Shown one piece after another: positions 43,726 through 53,844 of a stretch of 64,000 nt of DNA; positions within the stretch are counted from its first letter, which is position 1, and every line of letters starts with the position of its first letter. A model generated the notes under the pieces. It was not told the origin of the DNA, ran no database searches, and saw nothing but the letters and a program-made list of their open reading frames with translations. The DNA comes from Phragmites australis (taxonomy: Eukaryota > Streptophyta > Magnoliopsida > Poales > Poaceae): positions 18,197,679 through 18,261,678 of the forward strand of contig NC_084944.1 in NCBI RefSeq assembly GCF_958298935.1. Reading direction: 5' to 3'. Position numbers and translations under genes: made by a program.

Positions 43726-44596
43726 TGGTGAGCCCATGGCTCCTTTAGATACGATCAATACTATTAATATTCCTCAAATCATACAAGGTCCAATTACAAG
43801 AGCACGTGTGCGACAATTAAACCACTAGGTGAACTCGTTCCTTGCTGCTCATGCTTTCTTAGATGGATTACTACTAAATTCTTGTGATGTTATATTGCTT
43901 AGGAACATTGGAGAAGAACCACAACCTTACCCGGACATCACTCCTCATAGGCCAAGTCTACTCTGACTCGAGACTGAGCTCTAGTCGTGGTCATGGTCGT
44001 GGTCGAGTTGCAAGTTTGTTTTAGGCAATCTTGGACATTCTGGAAATCTTACGACGATCCCTTTCCAATGGATATGAGCTTGACCAAATATTCCTTACAG
44101 TTTAGTCAGAGTCAAAGAAATAATATGCTACACCACAGTTTTGGACCCTGTTGGGTTTTGTAATCGTGTCGGGGTCGAAGTCTAGGTTGTGCATGCCTCT
44201 TTCCATGGCTGCACAACCCTAGATCTACCTCCTCACGCCCCCTATATATACACTGTAGCCGTCGTAGTTTAGTCTTGGGTTTTACTTAGATTATTTTGTT
44301 TTATACAGTTTTACCGCTTGTTCGGTTTGTGGAACCCTAACTTGAGTACTTCATTGGTACTTAGCAATATTCAGATTGCATATACCTGTTCTTGCTTGTG
44401 TTGTTGATTTGCCTGTAGGAAAAGCCTTCTTGGTGAGGTCAACCGCGTCTTGGCACGGTTGATAACCATAAAGTAGTGGTGTAGTGGTTGCGAGGGTCCT
44501 CGATCAATTCTATTCAGAGCCTTTGGATCATCAATGTCAAAACAAACCCAATCAACTTATCATATTACCTTCGAAAGATCTGGCAAACGCGCAACA
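43726..44596 (+). mobile_element. Element F 3' LTR
   Basis: It starts TGGTGAGCCCATGGC directly after the polypurine tract and ends AAACGCGCAACA. The first 100 bases encode the end of pol (MAPLDTINTINIPQIIQGPI). The TATATATACACTG region at about 44243 matches the promoter of the 5' LTR. Confidence 0.85.
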
Positions 44597-44890
44597 CTTA
44601 CACGAACACTTACCCTTTTCAATAATGCCATAGAATGGTAATTGCTAGCTTGGTCTGTTAAGTGGCTCGGGATTGAGTTGGTCAAATGTATCAGGTCCCA
44701 GCTTTGGCTCTGATGCTTTCTTTCTGGTTATATATTATGCATGTGGAATATGTGGGGTTTTTATTATCCAGGAAAGATGCAGTTACAGTGGAGACTCTAC
44801 CAAAAATTTCTAGGAAGTTTCATAATTAGTGGAATTTAGGTATTAGTTGGTGACCTCTAGATATGTGGATACACGGGGTGGTATAGTGTC

Positions 44891-45691
44891 ATCATCCTCT
44901 ATGAGGCCATACATGAAATGCACAAGAAAAAAACTAAATTGGGTGATCTCAAAATTTGATTTTGAAAATGCCAAAGATAGATTCATGTGGTCCTTCCTTC
45001 AACAAACATTTAGAATGAAAGGATTCTCAGTAAAGTGGTGTGAATGGATTCATTGGCCCCTACTTCCAAACTCATAAAGGTTTAAGACAAGAAGACCCCC
45101 TTTCACCTATTCTTTTTAATATTGTAGCTGATATGGTAGCAATATTAATAATAGGAGCTAAAAATGATGGCCAAATATCTGGAGTTATACCACATTTGGT
45201 AGATAATGGTTTGTCAATCTTACAATACGCAGATGACACCATCATTTTCATGGATCATGAATTGGAGTAGGCATAGAATATGAAACTCCAATTATGTGTT
45301 TTTGAACAACTCTGTGGCCAAAAGATCAATTTTCATAAAAGTTAGATTTTTTGTTTTGGAGAAGTAAAGGAATGTGAAGAGCAACACATACAATTTTTTG
45401 GGTGTAAAATTGGTGACTATCCATTCTGATATCTTGGCATTCCTATGCATCATAGAAGATTAAGGAATATAAATTGGAAGAGAGTAGAAGAATGATTTGA
45501 GAATAAACTAAGCAGTTAGAAAGGAAAGGTTATGTCTACAGGGGATCGATTAGTGCTCATCAACTCATTCTTAAGCAGTCTTCTAATGTTTTTTATGTCC
45601 TTCTTTGAAATCCCATGAGCAGTGCTCAAAAGGCTAAATTATTTGCGATCTAGATTCTTTTGGAAGGGGGACAATCACAAATACCAAGGTT
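44891..45691 (+). mobile_element. LINE, second part (reverse transcriptase)
   Basis: This continues the LINE from 38658: YEAIHEMHKKKLN, FENAKDRFMWSFLQQTFRMK and GFSVKWCEWI, then YFQTHKGLRQEDPLSPILFN and the catalytic LQYADDTIIF (about 45218-45250), followed by HIQFFGCKIGDYP, YLGIPMHHRRLRNINW and FFWKGDNHKYQG. At least five stops or frameshifts occur. It is cut off at 45691, where a CACTA terminus begins. No poly(A) tail is seen. Confidence 0.88.
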
Positions 45692-48060
45692 CACTACTGC
45701 AAAAACCCCGTTTATTGCTAGTTCATAATCAGCATCATTGCTAGTTCTTGAATCGGTAGTAAATAGTCGGTGACTATTACTACCAGCTGTAGAACAAGGA
45801 GTAATAGTAACTATCAGTACTAATTAATGCCTTAGACTGGCAGATAGACAATCTATCACCAATTCATGGTTCAAACCAGCGGTGATAGGACATCTGTCAT
45901 TGTCGGTTCGTGGCTCAAACTGGTAGTGATAGCCTATCTATCACTGTCATCTTTTGGCTCAAAGCTATCACTGCCTGTTTGAGCTCACAACCGGTAGTGA
46001 TAATTCGAGACCCCTAAAAAAATTGCATTCATGGCTACCTACAAGTATTGCTTGACATGTTGTCTGAAAGGGAAAACAATGAACAACAATATATTATAAC
46101 GCAATTCATTCACATATCACTCACGCATACAACATGGACATATGGTATATCAGCAATCGAGACACACCAAAGTTTTACAACAAGTTTGGAATAAGGATTT
46201 ACAGGACCGCAAAATAGTTCAAGTTTCATTCATATTCCTACTAAGATGAAATAGGTGTCTTATGAGGAGTTTCATTCATATGCCAGGTTAGAAACAGCGA
46301 AGATCACATCTCAATAACTTGTCACGTGAGGAGTATGTTTATCCCTGTTGACAACATAGAGTAGACCACCAAGTGCAAGCTCCTATTGTCCACCACTGTT
46401 GGCTCCAATCCCATCATTGAGGCTGGGACAAGCTTGGCATTTCCATGCGGTGGAGAACAGATGATTCATGGAGTTCCACTACAGTCTGGTTATGTCAGGG
46501 TGTCAATGGAAATGGTATATGGGAATTGCATGTCCCTCCCGCTTCCCGCTCCCCTAGAGGACGACATCACAACACTCGAGTACACGATCCACTCCATTCA
46601 GTGGTCGAAGAAGTTCATATCCCTGGTTGCCCCTCCACTACCTCCATGGCCTCGATGGTCACCATCTCAAGTATGTGACAACATAGACCTCTCTTTTCGT
46701 TGTGGCGTGCCAAAGCTCAAATCTTCTTCTACACCATATGAGCAATAATTGTCTAGCAAATCTACCCAACAGTCCACCAAAATGGCACCTCTTGAAAAGT
46801 GTAAAACCAGGAAACAGTCAGCCAAGGAGGCAAACGAAGGACCCCTTTTAAACACCTATGTGGAAGGCCAGTCAATAGTGAAAGAGTTAGAGAGAACAGG
46901 ATGGGCAAGTACAAGTCTACACGCAATTTACATGAGGAGGTGCAATGAAGAGAAATACCTTGCTCCTTGTTTTAGCATCAAGTACCAGCTGAAACATTTC
47001 TTCCAACAAAGTGCATCCTTCGTTGTGGGCTTTGATGATTTATATTTTATTCCTCCTTTACCATCATAACTCCCTCGATGTCGGCCTAGTGAGATGCTGG
47101 ACCATGTAAGTGTTTTTAATCATGGTCAGTGCTTATTGAGCTGCCTAACTCATTGGTACTTTCTTTCATTAACATTACTCTTAAGTGTAGATGTATGATT
47201 CAAGAAGTCAGGATGGAGAATCCAAAAATTGGATTCCTTGACCCACATGTCATCTATGGCATAATGTTCACTAACAATTAGGTGGAGGCCAAGGATTACA
47301 CCGCTGAATCCATGATCGTGGTCTGTGGAATGAAGGACCTCATTCTTCTATTGTATGCTATTTTGTATCTTCCATAGAATCAACATTGCATATACTTTGA
47401 CCCTAGGGAGTATGAGATAGATAGGTACCAAAGTTTTATAGACATGCTGACAAGGGCATTCACAATGTATGTTCCAAAGGGCGGCCTAGTACGAGACTGA
47501 GAAAAACCCAACGCGACCCACTAGCATAAGTTCTCAGTAATAAATCCTCCATTTCACTTGAATTTACCGCTATAATATGCATTCCATAGAACTAAATTTA
47601 TCGTACATGTAAATTTTTGTAGTGCCACAACCAGCTACTGCATCAAAGTTTGTGGGTACTATTTTGCTAAATATATTATGGAAATCATTGGCTCTAGTCC
47701 CTAGCATATCCACCAGATAGTGTCATTATAGCATATAAAATGCATGTTTCATTGTTGAGTTTTTATTGTGCCTAACTATTTTATTTTCTTCTATAAGCAT
47801 ATAAATTTCCTATAAATACACTCAACATTGATGCAATGCCGAGGTCTTAAAGGAGACCAGCGAATTTTATGACCGCGACAACTTTGTTCCACTAAAATAT
47901 CTTACCTGTAAAGATTTGCCTTCTTAAATGCTACACTAAATAATTTCCCTATTTTTACTTAGTTTGGTTAACTTACATGTTCTTAGTTTTGCTTTCATGG
48001 TTGCAGGTCCTGTAACAACTAAGTACAATGAGTGGACAAGCAATCAAACTTCTATGATAT
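45692..48060 (+). mobile_element. Element H: CACTA transposon, 5' end and second ORF
   Basis: It starts CACTACTGCAAAAACCCC inside the LINE. The next 330 bases hold repeated subterminal modules (GGTAGTGATAG, GGTTC and their inverses), typical of CACTA ends. No transposase is found. The matching 3' terminus is not recognised, so the right boundary is uncertain. Confidence 0.65.
46386..47520 (+). pseudogene. CACTA-associated ORF with Ulp1-like C-terminal part (element H)
   Basis: Pieces in order: 46386-46748 (low identity, acidic and Pro-rich, ending KSSSTPYEQ and stop), 46749-47069 (APLEKCKTRKQSAKEANEGP, FFQQSASFVVGFDDLYFIPP), and 47215-47520 (PKIGFLDPHVIYGIMF, QHCIYFDPREYEIDRYQSFI, DMLTRAFTMYVPKGG). 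The last resembles the substrate-side part of Ulp1-type cysteine protease ORFs carried by plant CACTA elements, without a recognisable catalytic His/Cys in what remains. The function is inferred. Confidence 0.5.
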
Positions 48061-48339
48061 CCTTGAGCGTGTTGGACATATTATGGACATGTATGCCATC
48101 TATTTGACTTGTGGACATGTTATGGTCTAGTTGTAGGTAACTTCTTTACCTTGTGATCGAAATAATGACTTTGTGACATTGAAACATGCATGTATTGTTT
48201 GATCTATGTATGAACTCTTGAATAAAGTTTCTTGATCTGTGTATGACTTCTGTATGTGCTAGATTGCTTGATGGATGAAGATGTTTGATATGATGTTTGT
48301 GTAAATTTAGTAATATAGAAATTCAGTACTGCATAAATG

Positions 48340-48720
48340 ATTATTACAGATGGCTCCAGACTCCATTTGTCTATACTAATCTCATAGCACAAATGGCTTC
48401 AATCTAGACCCATTTGGACTATTCTGTTAGTACAGACGGTTCCATACTAGAGCCGTTTGTAATAACAGAATATTCCAAATGGCTCCAGTCATTAGTTGTC
48501 TGTATACATTGATTAATACAAAGTTTGTATACATCGATTAATACAAACAGTTTCAAACTGGAGCCGTCTATGCTTATCGATTAGTACAGATGAGTCTAGT
48601 TTAGATCATTTGTACAGATAGTTCATGAACCATCTTGACAAATCTAATTTGTACATACTCTTTTCTACAGATGGTTCAAAAAATGTCCCACGTAGGGATT
48701 CTGAACTGTCTGTAGAAAGG
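48340..48720 (+). repeat. CACTA subterminal repeat cluster
   Basis: Repeated modules of the form ACAGACGGTTCC and GGAGCCGTTTGTA, in both orientations, fill this stretch. The same module family forms 53850-54300 in element I. This is probably a relic of one end of a related element. No CACTA terminus is seen at either edge. Confidence 0.55.
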
Positions 48721-49087
48721 TCAGGCAAAAGCTCTGCGAATGCACTCTACCGTAAATCATTACGTAACCCATTTATCAATGAAATAAGTAGAATAGTCCA
48801 TGGCAACCTTCTATGATTACATTCCAGGAAAAAGGGTAGTCCTCACTTCAAACTATCTGTTAAGTAGTTGGAAAGGTTGAAGAACTTGCACCACTAAAAC
48901 ACATACAAAAGCGCAAACCAAACAAGACATTTCTTTGCTGAAAATCCCTGGAAGAACAAGAACATGATGGATGTTTTATTTTTGTACTTTTCTGGATTTT
49001 GAAAGTCACTAGAATCTGTCCAACAATAGATATCTCTAGTGAACCACTAGCCTTTTTTCTCCTTCCTATTTCACTCGAAAAGGTACA
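48721..49087. other. Short unassigned stretch
   Basis: No gene or repeat unit is recognised between the CACTA repeat cluster and the Mutator-like element. Confidence 0.3.
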
Positions 49088-49096
49088 ATTTTCTTT

Positions 49097-49655
49097 GGGA
49101 AAATTGCAAAACCCCACTTGCATGACATGGGGGTTTTATTTACCCACTCATAAGAACTTTCAATTCAGTCTTACACATGCAAATTTAAATTATTTTTAGA
49201 GATCCATATATCGCTTTGACCATCACATGTGTGCGCCATACGGCCACGGATCGTGCTGCGTAGCCTCCGTCAGCTCATTTAGAGTGGAGGGCGTGCGGCT
49301 TGGCTCCTCTCCACAGCTCTCCATAGCTCAGCTCCTCTGCAGCGTGAATTTTCCCAATAATTTTGTAATGGTATTTGCATTGTTTTGAAACCTTCAGCGT
49401 GAAGCATGATGCAGGGGAGCCAATTCGTGGAGAGTTGTGGAGAGGAGCAGGCCCGCCATGCTGGACGAGTCGGCAGAGGCCACACACCACGTTCCATGGC
49501 GATGTGGCGCACACGTGTGACTTTCAAAGTGACATATGGATCCAAGGGGTATCTGAAAACACTTCAAATTTACAGGTGTAAGATGGAACTAAAAGTTCTT
49601 GTGAGTGGGTAAATGAAACCCTCCTATCATAAAAATGAGTTTTTACATTTTTCCC
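49097..49655. mobile_element. Mutator-like inverted-repeat element (559 bases)
   Basis: The ends are GGGAAAATTGCAAAACC and its rough inverse (ATGTAAAAA side, ending TTTTTCCC). The inverted repeats remain alignable for about 170 bases (shared TTTACCCACTCA, AAGAACTTT, CTTACAC, TCACTTTGA-like and GTGTGCGCCA blocks). A perfect 9-bp target duplication ATTTTCTTT lies at 49088-49096 and 49656-49664, the length typical of the Mutator superfamily. It codes for nothing recognisable and is non-autonomous. Confidence 0.85.
49275..49460. repeat. Inner inverted repeat within the Mutator-like element
   Basis: GCTCCTCTCCACAGCTCTCC (about 49294) and its near-inverse GGAGAGTTGTGGAGAGGAGC (about 49432) face each other around a 90-base AT-rich loop. 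It may be a second small transposon nested in the first or a stem of the same element. Confidence 0.55.
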
Positions 49656-49857
49656 ATTTTCTTTTTACAAAAATGTTATTTGTTTCGTCATTCCGTACAG
49701 CAAAGTAAATTGAATATCTAAATGTGCCGGCTATTGGAGAAACCAACAAACCACCATGGTTAGGTTCCAATGTGTCACTTTCGCTGAATGCAACATCGGC
49801 TTCTTGTCCTCCACGTATAGCATACAAATTGTACGGATTAATATTAAGACTTCAGAG

Positions 49858-49917
<60 letters not shown>
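49858..49917 (+). repeat. (CT)n microsatellite
   Basis: About 29 uninterrupted TC dinucleotides end 37 bases before the ATG of the Rx_N gene. CT/GA runs in 5' leaders are common in grass genes. Confidence 0.95.
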
Positions 49918-49918
<1 letters not shown>

Positions 49919-50163
49919 AGAGAAATAAACACAGATAAGAAGGGAAGTTTGAGATGGAGCTAGTTGTATCTGCAGTTATAGGGGACCTAGTTAATCGATT
50001 CATCGCTTTCATAATCAAGATGTACAAAAGTGAAGAGAACTTAGAGGGCAAGATGGAAAGGCTGCAGGATCTCTTGATTAGAGTTCATATGATCTCGAGG
50101 AGACCGGCTACGATACATCACCAACTCAAAGATGCTACTTCAGCTCAAAAAGCTTGTGCAGGT

Positions 50164-53100
50164 TGTTGGATATGTGTCGAATAATTGTACGAAGTTGGTT
50201 ACGTATAGGACTTAGAGTTGTATTAGCGGTACATGGTGGAATCCTAGTAGGACTCCTGTCTCCAGGCCTCGTCATAAATATGAGAGGAGGACCGCTGTTT
50301 GTAACCATGACGACATAGCGATAGGTTTGCAGGGGGCAGCGAGTCTGCGGGAACCCCGGGAAGCGGCCGGTGTTGCTAGTTGGGGAGGAGCGTCCGTATT
50401 CGTGCCCCAGGGATGTAGGCTTTGGCTGAACCTCGTTAACAAATATCGTGCCTCTGGTGTCGCCTGTGATCGTGTGCATTATCTCGATAGATCCATCCGT
50501 TGCTTCTGCTGATGGCTAATTTCATAACAAGTGGTATCAGAGCCGTGGTTGGATTGGATCTAGATGTGTTACATGGAAGATCACGTAGAGGCACGAGGAT
50601 TATGCTTCTGCAAGGCGTCGTGCAACACATGGACCATGTGAGGCAGATACGACGCAAGGTGGAGCATGGCGGCAGCCGGTGCGCATAGGCGGTGCGCGAA
50701 TGGCTGTGGTGGGTCGAGGCAAACATACGGACTGTGTAGCGTGGAGGACGGAGTCATGGTCGAGGGCAGCACTGTTGTGGTTGCGGTGGAGCTGACTGCA
50801 GGACACACGAAGAAGGCGCTGGGAACATGGAGCCGAACGGCTGAGGTTCGGGAACGATTCCCAGCCAGACTCAGCTCTTCACGTGGGCATGACGCTGCGA
50901 CATGTTCAAGTCGGACGCGCTGGCAGGCCAAGAGCGGTCAGGCATAGTCGATCCGTCGGTGGAGTCGATTATGGGCGCCAGGCAGTGGTACTGTCGGTCG
51001 ACTGGTCAACTCGCGGCTGGACGCAGGGCACGTACGGAAGGGCGCGTGGCCGAAGTGGCCAAGCGCTGGATGAGTGAGGCCGGTGGAGCCGGCTAGCTTG
51101 ACACGGCCCACGAGGCAGGCTGACAGGAGCGGGCTATAGCGCGTGGAGGCTGAGGCCGAGGCGTGCGAGCCGCGTGCACAGGAGAGGCACGGTAGTGCGG
51201 TGGTGCCATGCGGATTCATCTAGGATCCGCCGGGGATGGCGTGCGACTAGGCACAGATGGAGAAGAGCTGACGCTTGGCTGGACACGTGCACAGGTCTCA
51301 TCAAGAGAATTTTTTTTACTTGGAGTCAGATAGGGAGGCAGGATGCTCAGTGGATTAATGCTCCTTGACAAACAAGAAAAAAGAAAAGGAAATGCATGTG
51401 GTGCACTACGGTGTCCGACTTGGAGATTGGTTCGGTCGAGCCATGGTCGCGGAGGGCATTGGTGCATGGACGATGCGGCTCTGGGCTTGCGCACGGTGAA
51501 GCGTACGGTTGGCTATCGACCGGAGCACGTGGTTGTGTCGGACTGGGACTTGGGTGGAGTCAGACATGGCCTGGAGACTAGAGGCGCACGTGTTTGCCTT
51601 GGAGTTGCAAGTCTCTCGATGCATAGCTATCCGAGGGCCTGGTTTTCTGAAGCTGGTTTGGACGGGTAGCCAGGTGCTTGCATCACAGCAGCACAGGTGC
51701 AAGGGAAACGACGATGACAAGCAGGTTTAGTGATAGATCCAGACATACAATTCATGGTGAGAGCAAATAGTCTGGTATTTGACTAGGGGAGATTGAAATT
51801 TCGGTCAGGCGTCGGATGGATTGGCGTACAGGTGACAAGGTATGTCGTGCGGATGTGCACGAGATGTGTGTATGTTGGAGTGCGACAGGAGGTCACAGAC
51901 ACGAGATGAGCAGGTGCTGGAGCGTGATAGGAGGTCACAGACGCTGATGTTTTTTATGCAACAGGTGAAAGAGGAGAGGCAGTCGATCGGTTGGCCAGAC
52001 CTCAGTCCTGTGTTTGCAGTGCTCGATGAGGAGCATGGGCTGTCGATGGTGTTCGATCGTGATGCATGACGACTGATAAGAGTTCGACAGTGGTGGCCGG
52101 ACAGTTTGCGGGCATATGGAAGACAGTCCAGGGAAGGCTGACGGATAGTTCACTTGGAGGGTGAACATACCGTGGTGCAGGGCTTACAGGCTAGTGGCAA
52201 CAGGTCAGTCATACCATGGGTAGCAGAGATGAAGAGACTGGTAACAATGACATAGGAGCGTGAGGGCCGGTAGTGGTTATTCTCTGTGGCGTGGCAACAC
52301 GTGGCGCGAGCTCAGGATGCAGGATGTCATTGGAGAGGGCTTGTGTGCTTCCAAATCGACAAGAGCGCGGATCGATTCGAGTTGTACGTACGGGTTTCTG
52401 AAGTGTGGATCGATGAGCGTGAAGATGCATCAAGGGTTGAATTGGAAGGAAGTAGAGATTGTGGAGGTCTTTACTTGCAACTGGAGTAATCTGGTTGGTT
52501 TGAGACTAAAAGAGGCTACGGTGTAAGACGTCAGAGAATCGTAACCTAAACAGTCAGGTGAAAGAGCAATGCTATTGTGGTAATTTCAATGTATGGCTCG
52601 GAAAGCAACAGTGAAGTTCTCAATATCAAGAAGCAGTCAATCAGGAGCTTGGATGTCGGATTTAGTTGGTTTTTTCATGTGACGTCCAACATGGAGCGGT
52701 TTTTTCTTCATGAAGTCTGGTGATTCTGGTTGTATCTACTTATGTGATGACGCGGGCTACCGTGCTGTTGGAGTAAGGTACTATCAAAATCAAGATTTAT
52801 AATGGAGTTATGTGCTTTGGGGAGTCAGGCAATATGTTAAGGCTAAAGAGGAATCTGATTTCACTCAATGAGGCTGTGTTTATAGAAGAGAAAAGGTGCT
52901 CAGTTGCAGGTGGAGTCATGGAGTATGAAGTTGCAGGGATAGTAGAGTCTTTGGAAGACGATGAGTCTGAGTAAAACTCATCGGGTAGCTCTCGTTGAGC
53001 GGCAAAGGCGACAACTCAAGTACGGTGTACATGGAGGTTCACGCATGATGGCTTCAAGATGGTAAATTATTCGCTAAGGTGGAGTTTGTTAGATATGTAT

Positions 53101-53475
53101 CGAATAATTGTACGGAGTTGGTTACGTATAGAACTTAGAGTTGTATTAGTGGTACATGGTGGAATCCTAGTAGGACTCTAGTGGAATCCTAGTAGGACTC
53201 TTGTCTCTAGGCATCCTCATAAATATGAGAGGAGGGCCGCTGTTTGTAACCATGATGACATAGCGACAGGTTCGCAGGGGGGCAGTGAGTCTGCGGGAAC
53301 CCCGGGAAGGGGCCGGTGTTGCTAGTTGGGGAGGAGCGCCCATAGTCATGCCCCGGGGATGTAGGCTTCGGCTGAACCTCGTTAACAAATATCGTGCCTC
53401 TGGTGTCATCTATGATCGTGTGCATTATCTCGATAGATCTATCCGTTGCTTCCGCTGATGGCTAATTTCATAACA
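50164..53475 (+). mobile_element. Element L: non-autonomous LTR retrotransposon
   Basis: LTRs at 50164-50529 and 53087-53475 both start TGTTrGATATGTrTCGAATA and end GGCTAATTTCATAACA. The target duplication CAGGT is perfect (50159-50163 and 53476-53480). The primer site TGGTATCAGAGCC lies two bases after the 5' LTR. The internal 2.56 kb has no gag, protease, reverse transcriptase or integrase motif in any frame that I can see; it is GC-rich at 50550-51700 and may contain captured DNA. The 3' LTR is longer by a 23-base tandem duplication (53159-53204). Size and lack of genes suggest a large retrotransposon derivative mobilised in trans. Confidence 0.9.
50532..50544 (+). other. Element L primer-binding site (initiator-Met tRNA)
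   Basis: TGGTATCAGAGCC, complementary to the 3' end of plant initiator methionine tRNA, as in element F. Confidence 0.85.
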
Positions 53476-53844
53476 CAGGTCATGTACCAAGGCTACCATG
53501 TCCTGGACACCATCAAGTATAGGACCCTTTGTAGCTCAAGGTCTGAAAAGGAGGTTAGCAGCTTCAAAGACTCGTCCTTCACCACTTCTATAAGTCGACT
53601 TCGTAGGATGAAGAGCACTTCCACTAGTCTTGATCTTCAGAGTACATAGGATAATTTAGAATCTATCCTTTCAAGCATGAAAGAGTTTGTATTACTTCTC
53701 GAGGGATGCGAACGCATCTTCCGTGGCCCCTATGACTCATATCTTTTACATCGATAACTTCAAGTTTGGTCGTCAAGTAGAAAAGCAGCAGATCAATGTC
53801 TTGCTGCAAGATAATCTTCCACCTTTCACTCTAATTGTGCTCCC

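Larger units (their letters stand above)
40641..44596 (+). mobile_element. Element F: CRM-type (centromeric chromovirus) retrotransposon, internally deleted
   Basis: Two LTRs (40641-41558 and 43726-44596) surround a short internal region of 2.2 kb. The perfect target duplication CTTAC stands at 40636-40640 and 44597-44601. The primer site TGGTATCAGAGC (initiator-Met tRNA) follows the 5' LTR, and the polypurine tract AAGAGGGGAAGGA precedes the 3' LTR. The pol reading runs into the 3' LTR (GPITRARVRQLNH), a hallmark of CRM elements. Gag, protease and most of reverse transcriptase are missing, so it is a non-autonomous derivative. The two LTRs differ at roughly one base in ten in the first 290 bases that I compared. 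Confidence 0.88.
38659..44885 (+). mobile_element. Element E: Tekay-type solo LTR, itself interrupted
   Basis: It begins TATAACACCCGAATCTTA and ends GGGTGGTATA, a slightly decayed form of the TGTAACACCC and GGGTGTTACA termini of this LTR class. It is flanked by a perfect 5-bp target duplication GTGTC (38654-38658 and 44886-44890). Removing the CRM-type insert leaves about 2.27 kb with no internal domain, hence a solo LTR from unequal recombination. C-rich 38815-39170 and purine-rich 39178-39350 segments are part of it; long open readings there are low-complexity and not genes. Confidence 0.8.

Noticed and set aside
45040..45270. Separate small gene with YADD motif
   Set aside because: It is the reverse transcriptase core of the interrupted LINE.
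49731..50051. Minus-strand ORF with a long Arg-Glu run
   Set aside because: It is the reverse translation of the (CT)n microsatellite.
50500..52530. Many short ORFs on both strands in the interior of element L
   Set aside because: None shows gag, pol or host-gene motifs; they overlap in several frames as expected of GC-rich non-coding DNA.
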